Part shown: piece by piece, positions 1-8,188 of the stretch
Layout of the letters: the number at the start of each line of letters is the position of its first letter
How positions within the stretch are numbered: the stretch's first letter is position 1
NCBI GenBank assembly: GCA_034431435.1
Contig: DAOUDG010000101.1
Location: forward strand, 1-19,396
Source of the DNA: JAHCIE01 sp034431435
GTDB taxonomy: Bacteria; Chloroflexota; Anaerolineae; Epilineales; JAHCIE01
Direction of reading: 5' to 3'
DNA length: 19,396 bases
The notes under the pieces: generated by a model
What the model was told of the DNA's origin: nothing
Seen by the model: only the letters and a program-made list of their open reading frames with translations
The model's database searches: none
Program-made: the position numbers and the translations under genes

Positions 1-181
1 GCTGCGCCAGACGCTGTACGAGAGTGTCGAGGCCCTCCAGGCCGATCTCGACCACTGGCTGTCCTTCTACAACTACGAGCGACCGCATCAAGGCTACCGC
101 AACATGGGCAAGCGCCCGATTGACACCATCAACAACTTCGCCAAGATGGCCTAGTTGTTAGACATGATCCTTAGGGATACA
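1..181 (+). mobile_element. Right end of an IS481-family-like insertion sequence (partial)
   Basis: The left edge of the window holds the tail of a transposase gene followed by a short non-coding end. The probable element terminus is the ACA at 179-181, because IS481-type ends usually read TGT...ACA; read outward the end begins TGTATCCCTAAGG. The other end and the target duplication lie outside the window, so the boundary is inferred. About 50 bp separate this end from the stop codon of xylB, which converges on it. Confidence 0.55.
2..154 (+). CDS. IS481-family transposase, C-terminal fragment (5' end outside window)
   Basis: The open frame enters from the left edge and ends at TAG (152-154), giving 50 residues. 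It contains HWLSFYNYERPHQGY followed by KRPIDTI. This is the characteristic C-terminal end of the DDE integrase core (rve-type) in IS481 and related IS3-like transposases, where the N/ERPH motif follows the catalytic Glu helix. The catalytic Asp/Asp/Glu residues lie upstream and cannot be seen, so it is unknown whether the complete element is active. The visible part has no frameshift. It is the only plus-strand coding sequence supported in the window. Confidence 0.8.
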   Translation: MRQTLYESVEALQADLDHWLSFYNYERPHQGYRNMGKRPIDTINNFAKMA

Positions 182-231
182 AGTTAGGTTAGGTGCGCAG
201 AGGATCGTTGTCCTTCGTGGGTGGTCGGTGG

Positions 232-1728
232 TCACGATCCCAGGGTGTGCATGGTGGGCGCGAGGGCGGCGTAGAGGCCGTGGTAGAGGGGGTAGGCGCT
301 ACGGTAGGTGGCGACGGCGGCGGGGTCAGCCCTGTCCTCGCCGGTCACGCGCACCGTCCTGTCACAGGCGGCGCGCACGTCGGGCCACACGCCCGCGCCC
401 ACCCCCGCCAGCAGCGCCGCGCCGTAGGCCGCGCCCTCGGTGGTGTTGACGGTCGCCAGGTTGGCGTCCAGGATGCTGGCGAGGATGCCCCGCCACAGCG
501 CGCTCTTCGCGCCGCCGCCGGAGACGCGCACCTGCTCGGCTGCGCCCAACCCCGCCGCGCGCATCAACTCGAAGCCATCCTTCAACCCGTAGCCGACGCC
601 TTCCAGCACGGCCCGCGTCAGGTGGCCGCGCCCGTGGCGCACCGTCAGGCCCACCCACGCGCCCCGCGCCGCCGGGTCCGGGTAGGGCATGCGCTCGCCG
701 GTCAGGTAAGGCAGGAACAGCAGCCCCTCCGCCCCCGTCGGCGCGCCCGCCGCCTCGGCGGTCAGGTCATCGAAGCTCAGGTCGGGGGCCACGCTGTCGT
801 GGTACCACTGGAAGCTGCCCGCCGCCGATAGCATGACGCCCATCAGGTGCCACATGCCGGGCACGGCGTGGCAGAAGGCGTGCAGCCGCCCCTCGCGCTC
901 GACGCGGTAGGCGTCGGAGGCGGCGAACACGACGCCCGACGTACCCAGGGCGATGGACACCAGCCCCTCGCGCACGATGCCGCTGCCCACCGCGCCCGCC
1001 GCCTGGTCGCCCGCGCCGCCGACGATGGGCGTGCCGGCTAGCAGGCCGGTGACCGCGGCCGCCTCGCGGCTGACGCGGCTACTGACCACGGGCGACTCAG
1101 TGACCTCGGGCAGCCAGGCGCGGGGGATGTCCAGGGCAACCAGCGCCTCGTCCGACCACTGGCGGTCGCGGACGTTGAGGAGCGACGTCCCGGAGGCGTC
1201 CGACACATCAGAGAAGAACTCGCCGCTGAGCCTGTAGCGCACGTAGTCCTTGGGCAGCAGGACTTTGGCGACGCGGCGGTAGGCGTCCGGCTCGTTCTCG
1301 CGGGTCCACAGTATCTTGGGCGCGGTAAAGCCGGTCAGGACCGGGTTGCCGGTGATGTCCAGGACGCGCTGCGCGCCAATGGCCTGGCTGATCGCCTCGC
1401 ACTGGCGAACGGTACGCTGGTCGTTCCACAGGATGGCCGGGCGGATGACCTCGCCGTGGCCGTCGAGCAGGCACATGCCGTGCATCTGGCCGGTCAGGCC
1501 GACGGCGGCCACGTCCTGCCCGGTCGCGCCCGCCTTGTCCAGGGCGGCGCGGATGCTCTTGACCGTGCCATCCCAGAACTGGTCGGGGCGCTGCTCGGTC
1601 CAGCCGGGGCGCGGCCGCTCGAAGGGGTAGCTGGTCGAAGCGACAGCGACGACCCCGCCCGCCGCGTCGATGAGCAGCGCCTTGGTGGCCGTGGTCGAGG
1701 AGTCGATGCCGAGCAGGTAGGTGGGCAT
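232..1728 (-). CDS. xylB: Xylulokinase (FGGY family)
   Basis: The enzyme phosphorylates D-xylulose to D-xylulose 5-phosphate with ATP in the cytoplasm, the second step of isomerase-type xylose use. The 498-residue length is normal for the family. Visible features are the N-terminal phosphate loop LGIDSSTTATKALL (residues 6-19), GLTGQMHGM (78-85) typical of xylulokinases, the catalytic-Asp segment GGAGDQAAGA with Asp241, and the second nucleotide-binding segment SGGGAKS (403-409). It starts at ATG 12 bp after the xylA stop, preceded by GAGGGG, which fits a two-gene xylA-xylB operon. Glycerol or other FGGY kinases are alternatives, but adjacency to xylA makes xylulokinase the best call. No xylose transporter or XylR-type regulator is in view. 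Confidence 0.95.
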   Translation of the reverse strand: MPTYLLGIDSSTTATKALLIDAAGGVVAVASTSYPFERPRPGWTEQRPDQFWDGTVKSIRAALDKAGATGQDVAAVGLTGQMHGMCLLDGHGEVIRPAILWNDQRTVRQCEAISQAIGAQRVLDITGNPVLTGFTAPKILWTRENEPDAYRRVAKVLLPKDYVRYRLSGEFFSDVSDASGTSLLNVRDRQWSDEALVALDIPRAWLPEVTESPVVSSRVSREAAAVTGLLAGTPIVGGAGDQAAGAVGSGIVREGLVSIALGTSGVVFAASDAYRVEREGRLHAFCHAVPGMWHLMGVMLSAAGSFQWYHDSVAPDLSFDDLTAEAAGAPTGAEGLLFLPYLTGERMPYPDPAARGAWVGLTVRHGRGHLTRAVLEGVGYGLKDGFELMRAAGLGAAEQVRVSGGGAKSALWRGILASILDANLATVNTTEGAAYGAALLAGVGAGVWPDVRAACDRTVRVTGEDRADPAAVATYRSAYPLYHGLYAALAPTMHTLGS

Positions 1729-1740
1729 GGGCAGCCCCTC

Positions 1741-2910
1741 TCAGCGCGCGCCCAGCAACACCTCGACGGTGAGCTGGTCGAGTCGCTCGTAGCGCAGGTC
1801 GCGCTGGCCGAGGGCGACGCGGTCGAAGCTGGCCGCCTTGAGGGCGGCGGCGGCGGCGCGGCTATAGGGGACGAGCAGGGCGGCCGCGCCCGCGTCCTGG
1901 GCATGGATATCGGCGACGAGGGCCTGAATCTCGGCGTCGGCGTTCCAGCGGGCGGCGCGCTCCTTGAGGATGAGGTAGGTGCGCATGCAGCCGCGAGCGA
2001 AATCCTTGACACCCTCGCGGCCCTCGGTGCGGTAGGCGTGGGCATCGAAGTGGCGCATGCCCGCATAGCCCACGTCTTCGAGGAACTTGACGACGAAGAA
2101 ACTCTGCTTGAGATTGTGGGAGCCGAAGCGGAAGTCCTGGTCGTAGCGGGCGAAGTTCTGATCGTTGAGATCGATGTGGAACAGCTTGCCCGCGTCCCAC
2201 GCCTGGGCGATGGCGTGCATGAAGTTGAGGCCCGCCATGTGCTCGTGGGCCATCTCAGGGTTGACGCCGACCATCTCCGGATGGTCGAGGGTCTGGATGA
2301 AGGCCAGCATGTGGCCGGTGGTCGCCAGGTACAGGTCGCCGCGCGGCTCGTTGGGCTTGGCCTCCAGGGCGAACTTGAGGTCGTAGCCCTGGTCGCGGGC
2401 GTACTCGCACAGGAAGTTGAGGGCGTCGCGGAAACGCTTGCCCGCGTCCAGCGCGTTCTTGGTCGCGTCGCTCTCAGTTCCCTCGCGGCCGCCCCAGAAC
2501 ACGTACACCTTCGCCCCCAGCTCCACGCCCAGGTCGATGGCGCGCAGCGTCTTCTGTAGGGCGTAGGCGCGGACGCGGGCATCGTTGGACGTGAACGCGC
2601 CATCCTTGAAAGCCGGGTCGGTGAACAGGTTGGTGGTCGCCATGGGTACGACGAGGCCGGTTTCCTTCAGCGCGGCCTTGAAGTCGCGGACGATGCGGTC
2701 ACGCTCGGCGGGCGTGGCGTCGATGGGCACGAGGTCGTTGTCGTGGAAGTTGACGCCATAGGCGCCGACCTCGGCCAGCAGGTGAACGGCCTCGACCGGC
2801 GGCAGCGGCGCGCGCACCGGCTCGCCGAAGGGGTCGCGGCCCACGTTGCTCACGGTCCACAGGCCAAAAGTGAAACGGTGTTCGGGGTGGGACTGGAAGA
2901 GGTCGGACAC
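1741..2910 (-). CDS. xylA: Xylose isomerase, class I (Streptomyces/Arthrobacter type)
   Basis: It interconverts D-xylose and D-xylulose using two divalent metal ions and acts in the cytoplasm. The 389 residues match the shorter class I enzymes. All the usual active-site residues appear, shifted by two from Streptomyces numbering: His56 in NFHDND with Asp59, Phe96, Trp139 in FWGGREG, Glu183 and Lys185 in ALEAKPNEPRGD, Glu219 and His222, Asp247 in FHIDLND, Asp257, Asp259 and Asp289. The start is GTG at 2910, with AGGAGA (2918-2923) seven bases upstream. xylB follows after 12 bp. The gap to gcvPB upstream is 168 bp and holds a large hairpin repeat. I see no convincing promoter or operator there. 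Confidence 0.96.
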   Translation of the reverse strand: MSDLFQSHPEHRFTFGLWTVSNVGRDPFGEPVRAPLPPVEAVHLLAEVGAYGVNFHDNDLVPIDATPAERDRIVRDFKAALKETGLVVPMATTNLFTDPAFKDGAFTSNDARVRAYALQKTLRAIDLGVELGAKVYVFWGGREGTESDATKNALDAGKRFRDALNFLCEYARDQGYDLKFALEAKPNEPRGDLYLATTGHMLAFIQTLDHPEMVGVNPEMAHEHMAGLNFMHAIAQAWDAGKLFHIDLNDQNFARYDQDFRFGSHNLKQSFFVVKFLEDVGYAGMRHFDAHAYRTEGREGVKDFARGCMRTYLILKERAARWNADAEIQALVADIHAQDAGAAALLVPYSRAAAAALKAASFDRVALGQRDLRYERLDQLTVEVLLGAR

Positions 2911-2948
2911 GATGGAGTCTCCTATGCCAATGCTGTCGCCATCCCAAT

Positions 2949-3009
2949 CAACGACGAAGGACCAGGAACCAATGGGGAGGGCTTATTGGTCGCTGGTCCT
3001 TTGTCGTTG
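2949..3009. repeat. Dispersed hairpin repeat, copy 1 (gcvPB-xylA intergenic)
   Basis: The left arm 2949-2973 pairs with 2985-3009 over 25 positions, with two mismatches and one G-T pair, around an 11-nt loop (2974-2984). The left arm matches the arm at 10472-10496 at 21 of 25 positions, and the reverse-complemented right arm matches it at 22 of 25. Both arms are built from short units such as GGACCA and ACCAAT. It lies after the gcvPB stop and before xylA. It has no T-run, so it is not a standard terminator, though it may slow transcription or protect a 3' end. Confidence 0.85.
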
Positions 3010-3078
3010 GTCATGGGGCAGAAGGTTCTCGGGCAGTCTGACAACCGCTGTAGGATGGGGCCACTCAGCCAGACAGGC

Positions 3079-4560
3079 TCACCCGCCCGCCTGCCAGCGC
3101 ACGACGGGCTTACGGGCGGCGGCCACGTCGTCGGGGCGACTGATGGGCGTGGTGTGGGGCGCTTCCTTGACCAGGTCGGGCGTCTCCTGGGCCTCGCGGG
3201 CGATGCGGGTCATGGCTTCGATGAAGGTGTCCAGGGTGGCGCGCGTCTCGGTCTCGGTCGGCTCGATCATCAGCGCCTCTTCCACGATGAGGGGGAAGTA
3301 CACCGTCGGCGGGTGGATGCCGAAGTCGATGAGCCGCTTGGCGATGTCCAGGGTGCGCACGCCGAGTTTCGCCTGCTGGCGGCCGCTAAAGACGGCCTCG
3401 TGCATGCAGATACGGTCGTAGGGCAGGTCGTAGACGCCGGTCAGGCGGGCGCGGATGTAGTTGGCGTTGAGTACCGCGTTCTCGCTCACCGCGCGCAGAC
3501 CGTCGGGTCCCAGGCTGCGGATGTAGGTATAGCCGCGCACGGCGTTGCCGAAGTTGCCGTAGAAGGCGCGGACGCGGCCGATGCTATGGGGGCGGTCGTA
3601 GTCGAGATAGTACTCGGGGCCGCTCGCGTCGTCGCGCCTCGCCACGACGGGAGCGGGCAGGAAGGGGATGAGGTCGGCCCGCACCGCTGTGCCGCCCGCA
3701 CCGGGGCCGCCACCGCCGTGGGGGACGGAGAAGGTCTTGTGCAGATTGTAGTGCAGGATGTCGCAGCCCAGGTCGCCGGGGCGGGCGATACCGAGAACGG
3801 CGTTCATGTTGGCGCCGTCGCAGTAGACCAGGCCGCCGCGCTCGTGGACGAGGCTGGTGACGGTGAGGATGTTCTCCTCGAACAGGCCCAGGGTGTTGGG
3901 GTTGGTGAGCATGATGCCCGCCACCGTGTCGTCCATCTCGGCGCGCAGCGTGTCCAGGTCGAGGTTGCCGCGCGCGTCGGTGGGGATGTGGGTGACGCTG
4001 TAGCCGACCATGGCCGCCGTGGCAGGGTTGGTGCCGTGGGCCGAGTCGGGGACGAGGATACGGGTGCGCTTCTCGTCGCCGCGCGCACGGTGGTACGCCA
4101 TGATGATGAGGACGCCGGTTAGCTCGCCATGCGCGCCGGCCGAGGGCTGAAGCGTCACACCGGGCAGGCCCGCGATCGCGCCCAGGTCCTGCTGCAACTC
4201 ATATAGCAGGCGTAGCGCGCCCTGGGCCGTCGCCTCCGGCTGGTAAGGGTGCAGCATCAGGAAACCGGGAAGCGTCGCCGCCCAGTCGTTCACCCTGGGG
4301 TTGTACTTCATGGTGCACGAGCCGAGGGGGTAGAAATGGGTATCGACGCTGAAGTTGAGCTGCGACAGGCGCGTAAAGTGGCGCACCAGATCGATCTCGC
4401 TGACTTCAGGCAGCGGCAGGTCAGCGCGCGTCAGCCCGGCGGGCACGTCGGCGGCAGGCACGTCCACCTCGGGCAGGCGGCCGGGGTTGTGGCCCGGCTG
4501 GCTCAACTCGAACAGCAGTGGCTCGATGATTTTCTCATTGGTGCGTTCGTGTGTCAGCAT
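3079..4560 (-). CDS. gcvPB: Glycine dehydrogenase (decarboxylating) subunit 2, split P-protein
   Basis: This is the PLP-bearing half of the glycine cleavage P-protein. With GcvPA it decarboxylates glycine and passes the aminomethyl group to the lipoyl arm of GcvH. The PLP lysine is Lys275 in LHYNLHKTFSVPHGGGGPG, a hallmark of the family. Other conserved blocks are FYPLGSCTMKYNP (76-88), SAGAHGEL (140-147) and PDSAHGTNPA (171-180). I place the start at ATG 4560 (493 residues), because AGGAG at 4566-4570 sits five bases upstream and the protein then begins MLTHERTNEKIIEPLL as homologues do. An upstream in-frame ATG at 4602 lacks a ribosome-binding site and overlaps the preceding gene. It follows the DUF4058 gene by 22 bp. 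Confidence 0.95.
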   Translation of the reverse strand: MLTHERTNEKIIEPLLFELSQPGHNPGRLPEVDVPAADVPAGLTRADLPLPEVSEIDLVRHFTRLSQLNFSVDTHFYPLGSCTMKYNPRVNDWAATLPGFLMLHPYQPEATAQGALRLLYELQQDLGAIAGLPGVTLQPSAGAHGELTGVLIIMAYHRARGDEKRTRILVPDSAHGTNPATAAMVGYSVTHIPTDARGNLDLDTLRAEMDDTVAGIMLTNPNTLGLFEENILTVTSLVHERGGLVYCDGANMNAVLGIARPGDLGCDILHYNLHKTFSVPHGGGGPGAGGTAVRADLIPFLPAPVVARRDDASGPEYYLDYDRPHSIGRVRAFYGNFGNAVRGYTYIRSLGPDGLRAVSENAVLNANYIRARLTGVYDLPYDRICMHEAVFSGRQQAKLGVRTLDIAKRLIDFGIHPPTVYFPLIVEEALMIEPTETETRATLDTFIEAMTRIAREAQETPDLVKEAPHTTPISRPDDVAAARKPVVRWQAGG

Positions 4561-4565
4561 CAGGT

Positions 4566-4570
4566 CTCCT
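4566..4570 (-). promoter_or_regulatory. Ribosome-binding site that fixes the gcvPB start
   Basis: The minus strand reads AGGAG, then ACCTG, then ATG at 4560. This selects the internal start over the ATG at 4602, which has no comparable site. Confidence 0.75.
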
Positions 4571-4582
4571 CGCCAGTCAATG

Positions 4583-5368
4583 CTAGGCGGTCTTGTACCC
4601 ACTCAGAAGCGCGTCCACCCAGGCCGTGTCGGCGTCCGACATGGGCGGCGGTGGCGGTGGTTGGCTGTAGTCAAGACGAAGCGCGTACGCGCCCCGCCCG
4701 TATATGGTCGTCAGAGCCGCGCCCAGGTCTAAGGGCACGTCAGGGTCCGGCTGGACCAGCGGCACAGGCAGGACCGGCAGTTGGTCCTCGAGTTGGATCG
4801 GCCACACGGCGACCGTTGGGCGTCGCTCGGCGCGGCTGAGTACGACGTAGTAGGGCGCGACTGGCACGGGCCGCTCCAGGGGCGGGCGCTCGCCGCCGCG
4901 CAACAGATCGATCTCCAGCAGATGGGCCGCCGAGGCCAGAATCTCCCGCCGCTTGTGGAGGTACTCATCCCGCCCCTCACTCGTGCGGCGCTTGTTCGCA
5001 GGCGACAGAATCTCGATGGCCGTCACCAGTTCGTGGGACTCGGTCAGGAAGACCTGGACCCGGTACAGGCGCACGGGCGTCTCGACCAACACCTGACTCT
5101 CGACGGGCGGTGCGGCAATCATGGGCGCTGCGGCCGACTCGCGCCGGCCAGGCTGCGCCTCGATAATGCCTACATCAGGCAAGCGGCGGCGCGGCTGGCC
5201 GATGCCGAGCAGTTCGTAGGACACGAAGGGCGTCAGCGCGGCGTAGTAACGCGGCTGGATCAGGCGGTTCAACTGGGCCTGAATCTCAGTCGCCAAGTTG
5301 TTGTGGAAGTCGGGCCAGACGGCCGCGCCTTCGATGTAAGGGTCCATGCCCGGAAACGGTGAGGGCAC
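4583..5368 (-). CDS. DUF4058 family protein of unknown function
   Basis: The N-terminus reads PSPFPGMDPYIEG, the signature of DUF4058 proteins, which are common in cyanobacteria, planctomycetes and Chloroflexota and have no established function. A second conserved block, EILSPANKRRTSEGRDEY followed by KRREIL and LLEIDLLRGG, sits in the middle. The E-ILSPANK segment recalls the E-x-K half of PD-(D/E)XK nuclease folds, but that comparison is mine and unproven. A short run of prolines precedes the C-terminus. I chose GTG 5368, giving the usual (M)PSPFPGMDPY start with AGAGGAG eight bases upstream. ATG 5374 and GTG 5377 in the same frame are alternatives. It lies between the hydrolase and gcvPB and is probably co-transcribed with them. 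Confidence 0.85.
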   Translation of the reverse strand: MPSPFPGMDPYIEGAAVWPDFHNNLATEIQAQLNRLIQPRYYAALTPFVSYELLGIGQPRRRLPDVGIIEAQPGRRESAAAPMIAAPPVESQVLVETPVRLYRVQVFLTESHELVTAIEILSPANKRRTSEGRDEYLHKRREILASAAHLLEIDLLRGGERPPLERPVPVAPYYVVLSRAERRPTVAVWPIQLEDQLPVLPVPLVQPDPDVPLDLGAALTTIYGRGAYALRLDYSQPPPPPPMSDADTAWVDALLSGYKTA

Positions 5369-5414
5369 GGGCATCACTCCTCTAGGTGCATCCGGAGGGC
5401 GGGCAACCGCACCC

Positions 5415-6191
5415 CTACCATTCCTCCGCGCTCGTCCCGGCTCGTCCGCATCCCATATCTTTCAGCCATGTCCGTAACCGGGCGTTGAAGTCGTCGGGCC
5501 GTTCCAGATGGGGCGTGTGGCCCGCGCCCTCTACCCACCACGTCGCGTGGTTCGGCAAGCCTGCCTCCAGCGCGGCTACCTGGTGTCGCGTCGAGAGCGA
5601 GTCGGCCGTGCCCTGGATGATGAGCGTCGGCTGCGAGATGTAGGGTAGCTCGGCTCGCATGTCCCACGTGCCCATGTCCGCGCTCGTCCAGCACGCCAGC
5701 CATGTCGCCCCCAGCGCCGCGCCCTTGACGCCATGCAGGCGTTCCAGGTAGCGGCGCAGTGAAGCGGGCCAGTGGTCAGGCGGGCCGTAGGCGCGCAAGA
5801 CATCCAGGGTTTCCGCCTCGGCAAAGACGTGGGCCGCCTCCACCACCAGCGAGCGCACTCGGCCAGGATGCCGCCGCGCCAGCCACAGGGCGACCGTCCC
5901 GCCATCGCTGTGGCCGACGACGTGGGCCGCCTCGATACCCAGCGCGTCCAGCAGGGTGGCCTGCTCGTCGGCGTCGGCGGCGAAAAAGCCGTCGTCGAAG
6001 GCCGGGCGCGGGTCAGAGTGGCCGTAGCCCCAGCGGTCGGCGGCGATGACACGGTGGTCAGGCGCGAGGACCTGCAAGGTCTCGCGCCACTCGGCCAGGC
6101 TGCCCAGCCCCGGATGGAGCAGGAGAACCGGCGGGCCATCGCCCTCGACGACGTAGAACAGGCGGTGGCCGTTGACGGTCAGGTAGGGCAC
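5415..6191 (-). CDS. Alpha/beta-fold hydrolase
   Basis: A 258-residue soluble alpha/beta hydrolase. The oxyanion-hole motif HPGLG is at residues 26-30. The nucleophile elbow GHSDGG places the catalytic Ser at 95, the acid is probably Asp197 in QGTADS, and the catalytic His is 225 in EGAGHTPH. Aligned features (DRWGYGHSDPRP, PTLIIQGTADSLS) match the broad group of carboxylesterases, lactonases and C-C bond hydrolases, and the substrate cannot be read from sequence. There is no signal peptide, so it is cytoplasmic. The start is GTG 6191 with only a weak GAGG upstream. It lies 49 bp after gcvPA and about 40 bp before the DUF4058 gene, within the glycine cleavage cluster but without an obvious metabolic link. 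Confidence 0.9.
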   Translation of the reverse strand: MPYLTVNGHRLFYVVEGDGPPVLLLHPGLGSLAEWRETLQVLAPDHRVIAADRWGYGHSDPRPAFDDGFFAADADEQATLLDALGIEAAHVVGHSDGGTVALWLARRHPGRVRSLVVEAAHVFAEAETLDVLRAYGPPDHWPASLRRYLERLHGVKGAALGATWLACWTSADMGTWDMRAELPYISQPTLIIQGTADSLSTRHQVAALEAGLPNHATWWVEGAGHTPHLERPDDFNARLRTWLKDMGCGRAGTSAEEW

Positions 6192-6240
6192 GGGGCAACC
6201 TCAACCAGGCTGGCGCGCGTCAGCCGCCGCGTGTTAAGGG

Positions 6241-7578
6241 TCATGCGCCACGTAGCGCAGCCACCAGGCGGTCGATCTGGGCGCGGCTATTCATCTCGGT
6301 CACAGCCCACAGGCTCGCGCCCGCCAGTTCGGGGTAGAAGCGCGTCAGGTCGTAGCCGCCGATGATCTTGTGGCTCAGCAAAGCGTCGTTCATGGCCGCC
6401 ACGGGGCGCGGCCCGCGCAGCGCGAACTCCTTGAAGAAGGGCGCGTCGAAGACCAGCTCGAAGCCGGGCAGGGACGCCATCGCCTGCGCCGCGTAGTGGG
6501 CGCGGTGGTAGCTCAACTCGGCGGCGCGCTTGACGCCATGCTTGCCCATCGCCGCCAGATACACCGTCGCCGCCAGGGCCACCAGCGCCTCGTTGGTGCA
6601 GATGTTGGAGGTAGCTTTCTCGCGGCGGATGTGTTGCTCGCGGGCCTGGAGAGTCATGACGAAGGCGCGGCGACCCTCGTGGTCGAGGGCCTGGCCGATG
6701 ACGCGGCCCGGCAACTGGCGGACATGCTTCATCTGGGTGGCGAACAGGCCGAGGTACGGCCCCCCATAATAGGGCGGCAGGCTGATGGACTGGCCCTCGC
6801 CGACGACGATGTCCACGTCGAACTCACCGGGCGGCTTGAGCAGCCCCAACGCGATGGGGTCGACGTTGACGACGACCAACGCGCCCGCCGCGTGGGCGAT
6901 GTCCACGATGGGGGCCAGGTCCTCGATGACGCCGAAGAAGTTGGGGTACTGGACCGCGACCGCCGCCGTCTCCCGGTCCACGAGCTTGCGCAGGGCGTCC
7001 AGGTCGACGCGGCCCGCCGCGTCGTACTCAGCCGTCTCGATGGGCAGGCGCAGCCCCTGGGTGTAGGTTCGCACGACGTGGCGGTACTCAGGGTGAACGG
7101 TGCGCGCCAGGACGAGCTTGTCGCGGCGCGTGACGCGCGCCGCCATGAGGGCAGCCTCGGCGAGGGCCGTCGAGCCGTCGTACATGGAGGCGTTGGCGAC
7201 CTCCATGCCCGTCAACTGGCAGACCATCGTCTGGTACTCGTAGATGGCCGTCAGCGTGCCCTGGCTGATCTCCGGCTGATAGGGGGTATAGGCAGTATAG
7301 TACTCGCCGCGGTTGATGATGTGCATGACCACCGGCGGGATATAGTGATTGTACGCGCCCGCGCCGAGAAAGCTGGTATACTCAGCCAGGTTGGCATTGT
7401 CGCTCGCCAGTTGGGCCAGGCGTTGCTCTAGCTCCAGCTCGGACAGAGCAGGCGCCAGGTCGAGGGCCGGGAACCGCTGTCCGGCCGGCACGTCGGCGAA
7501 CAGCGCGTCGAGCGACGGCACACCGATGGTCGAGAGCATCGCCTGTCGGTCGGCGTCGGTGAGAGGGATAAAGTTCAT
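6241..7578 (-). CDS. gcvPA: Glycine dehydrogenase (decarboxylating) subunit 1, split P-protein
   Basis: This is the N-terminal half of the two-subunit P-protein. It lacks the PLP lysine and pairs with GcvPB to form the decarboxylase of the glycine cleavage system. The 445-residue length is normal. Diagnostic segments are FLGAGAYNHYIPPVV, YTAYTPYQPEISQGT, EYQTMVCQLTGMEVANASMYDG and PNFFGVIED. The ATG at 7578 is preceded by AGGAGG at good spacing and overlaps the stop of the GNAT gene by four bases (ATGA), so translation of the two is probably coupled. gcvPB is not adjacent: a hydrolase and a DUF4058 gene lie between, all on the same strand with short gaps. Confidence 0.95.
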   Translation of the reverse strand: MNFIPLTDADRQAMLSTIGVPSLDALFADVPAGQRFPALDLAPALSELELEQRLAQLASDNANLAEYTSFLGAGAYNHYIPPVVMHIINRGEYYTAYTPYQPEISQGTLTAIYEYQTMVCQLTGMEVANASMYDGSTALAEAALMAARVTRRDKLVLARTVHPEYRHVVRTYTQGLRLPIETAEYDAAGRVDLDALRKLVDRETAAVAVQYPNFFGVIEDLAPIVDIAHAAGALVVVNVDPIALGLLKPPGEFDVDIVVGEGQSISLPPYYGGPYLGLFATQMKHVRQLPGRVIGQALDHEGRRAFVMTLQAREQHIRREKATSNICTNEALVALAATVYLAAMGKHGVKRAAELSYHRAHYAAQAMASLPGFELVFDAPFFKEFALRGPRPVAAMNDALLSHKIIGGYDLTRFYPELAGASLWAVTEMNSRAQIDRLVAALRGA

Positions 7579-8183
7579 GCCTCGCCTCCTGGGTTATCCA
7601 CGCTCCGGATGAGCCGCGCGAACTCATCCCGCGTGATCTCCATGCGCAACTCCTCCTGGAAGCGCAACCCAAAGGGGAAGCGGCGCTTGGCGCCCACCGC
7701 CTGGAAGCCCACCTTCCCAAAGGATCGCTGCGCACGGTAGTTGTCGGTATAGGTATAGAGTTGAATCTTCTGAAAACCGGCTGCAAAGAACAGGTGTCGC
7801 AGCAGGGTGCGAATGGCGTCCGTGCCATACCCCTGACTCCAGCGGTTCTTCTCACCCAGGACCACGCCTAGCGTCGCCAGGCTGCGCGAGGCATCGATGT
7901 CGAAGATACCCACGCGGCCAATCAACTCGCCGCTCTCGGTGAGGATGACGTACACCTGCTGGTCGCGGCGGCGTTGCTCGCGGGGAAAGGCCGCCTTGAA
8001 CTCGGAGAAGGACATATGCAGCGGCATGCCCCCACTCCAGCGTAGCACCTCGTCGTCGCGGCCCCATTTGTAGACGCGCCGCAACTCATCCTCGGTGAAG
8101 GGATGGTCGTAGGGGCGCAGCGTCACCCGCTCGCCGTGGAGCAGTTCGCTATCAAGGTCACGTTGAGGGGCCGCTTCAGTCAC
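7575..8183 (-). CDS. GNAT family N-acetyltransferase (RimJ/RimL-like)
   Basis: A 202-residue acetyltransferase that would transfer acetyl from acetyl-CoA to an amine. The opening GERVTLRPYD is the usual first strand of RimJ/RimL-type GNATs. The acetyl-CoA loop is seen in GVVLGEKNRWSQGYGTDAI (a Q/R-x-x-G-x-G variant, residues about 131-149). The YTDNYRAQRSFGKVGF segment is the conserved last helix and strand. The start is GTG 8183, five bases after the gcvT stop, with no clear Shine-Dalgarno sequence, so it may depend on gcvT translation. Its end overlaps gcvPA by four bases. The target is unknown. A role in acetylating a ribosomal protein is only the generic family guess, and its place inside a gcv operon is unexplained. 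Confidence 0.88.
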   Translation of the reverse strand: MTEAAPQRDLDSELLHGERVTLRPYDHPFTEDELRRVYKWGRDDEVLRWSGGMPLHMSFSEFKAAFPREQRRRDQQVYVILTESGELIGRVGIFDIDASRSLATLGVVLGEKNRWSQGYGTDAIRTLLRHLFFAAGFQKIQLYTYTDNYRAQRSFGKVGFQAVGAKRRFPFGLRFQEELRMEITRDEFARLIRSVDNPGGEA

Positions 8184-8188
8184 AATGT

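Noticed and set aside
1494..2603. Minus-strand open frame spanning xylA and xylB in another frame
   Set aside because: The product is Ser/Pro/Arg/Thr-rich low complexity, a frame-shifted shadow of xylA and xylB.
2743..4122. Plus-strand open frame of 459 codons spanning the xylA-gcvPB gap
   Set aside because: It overlaps two well-supported genes on the other strand and shows no family signature.
4561..4602. Upstream start for gcvPB at 4602
   Set aside because: It would overlap the DUF4058 gene and add 14 residues not seen at the start of the family; AGGAG directly precedes the ATG at 4560.
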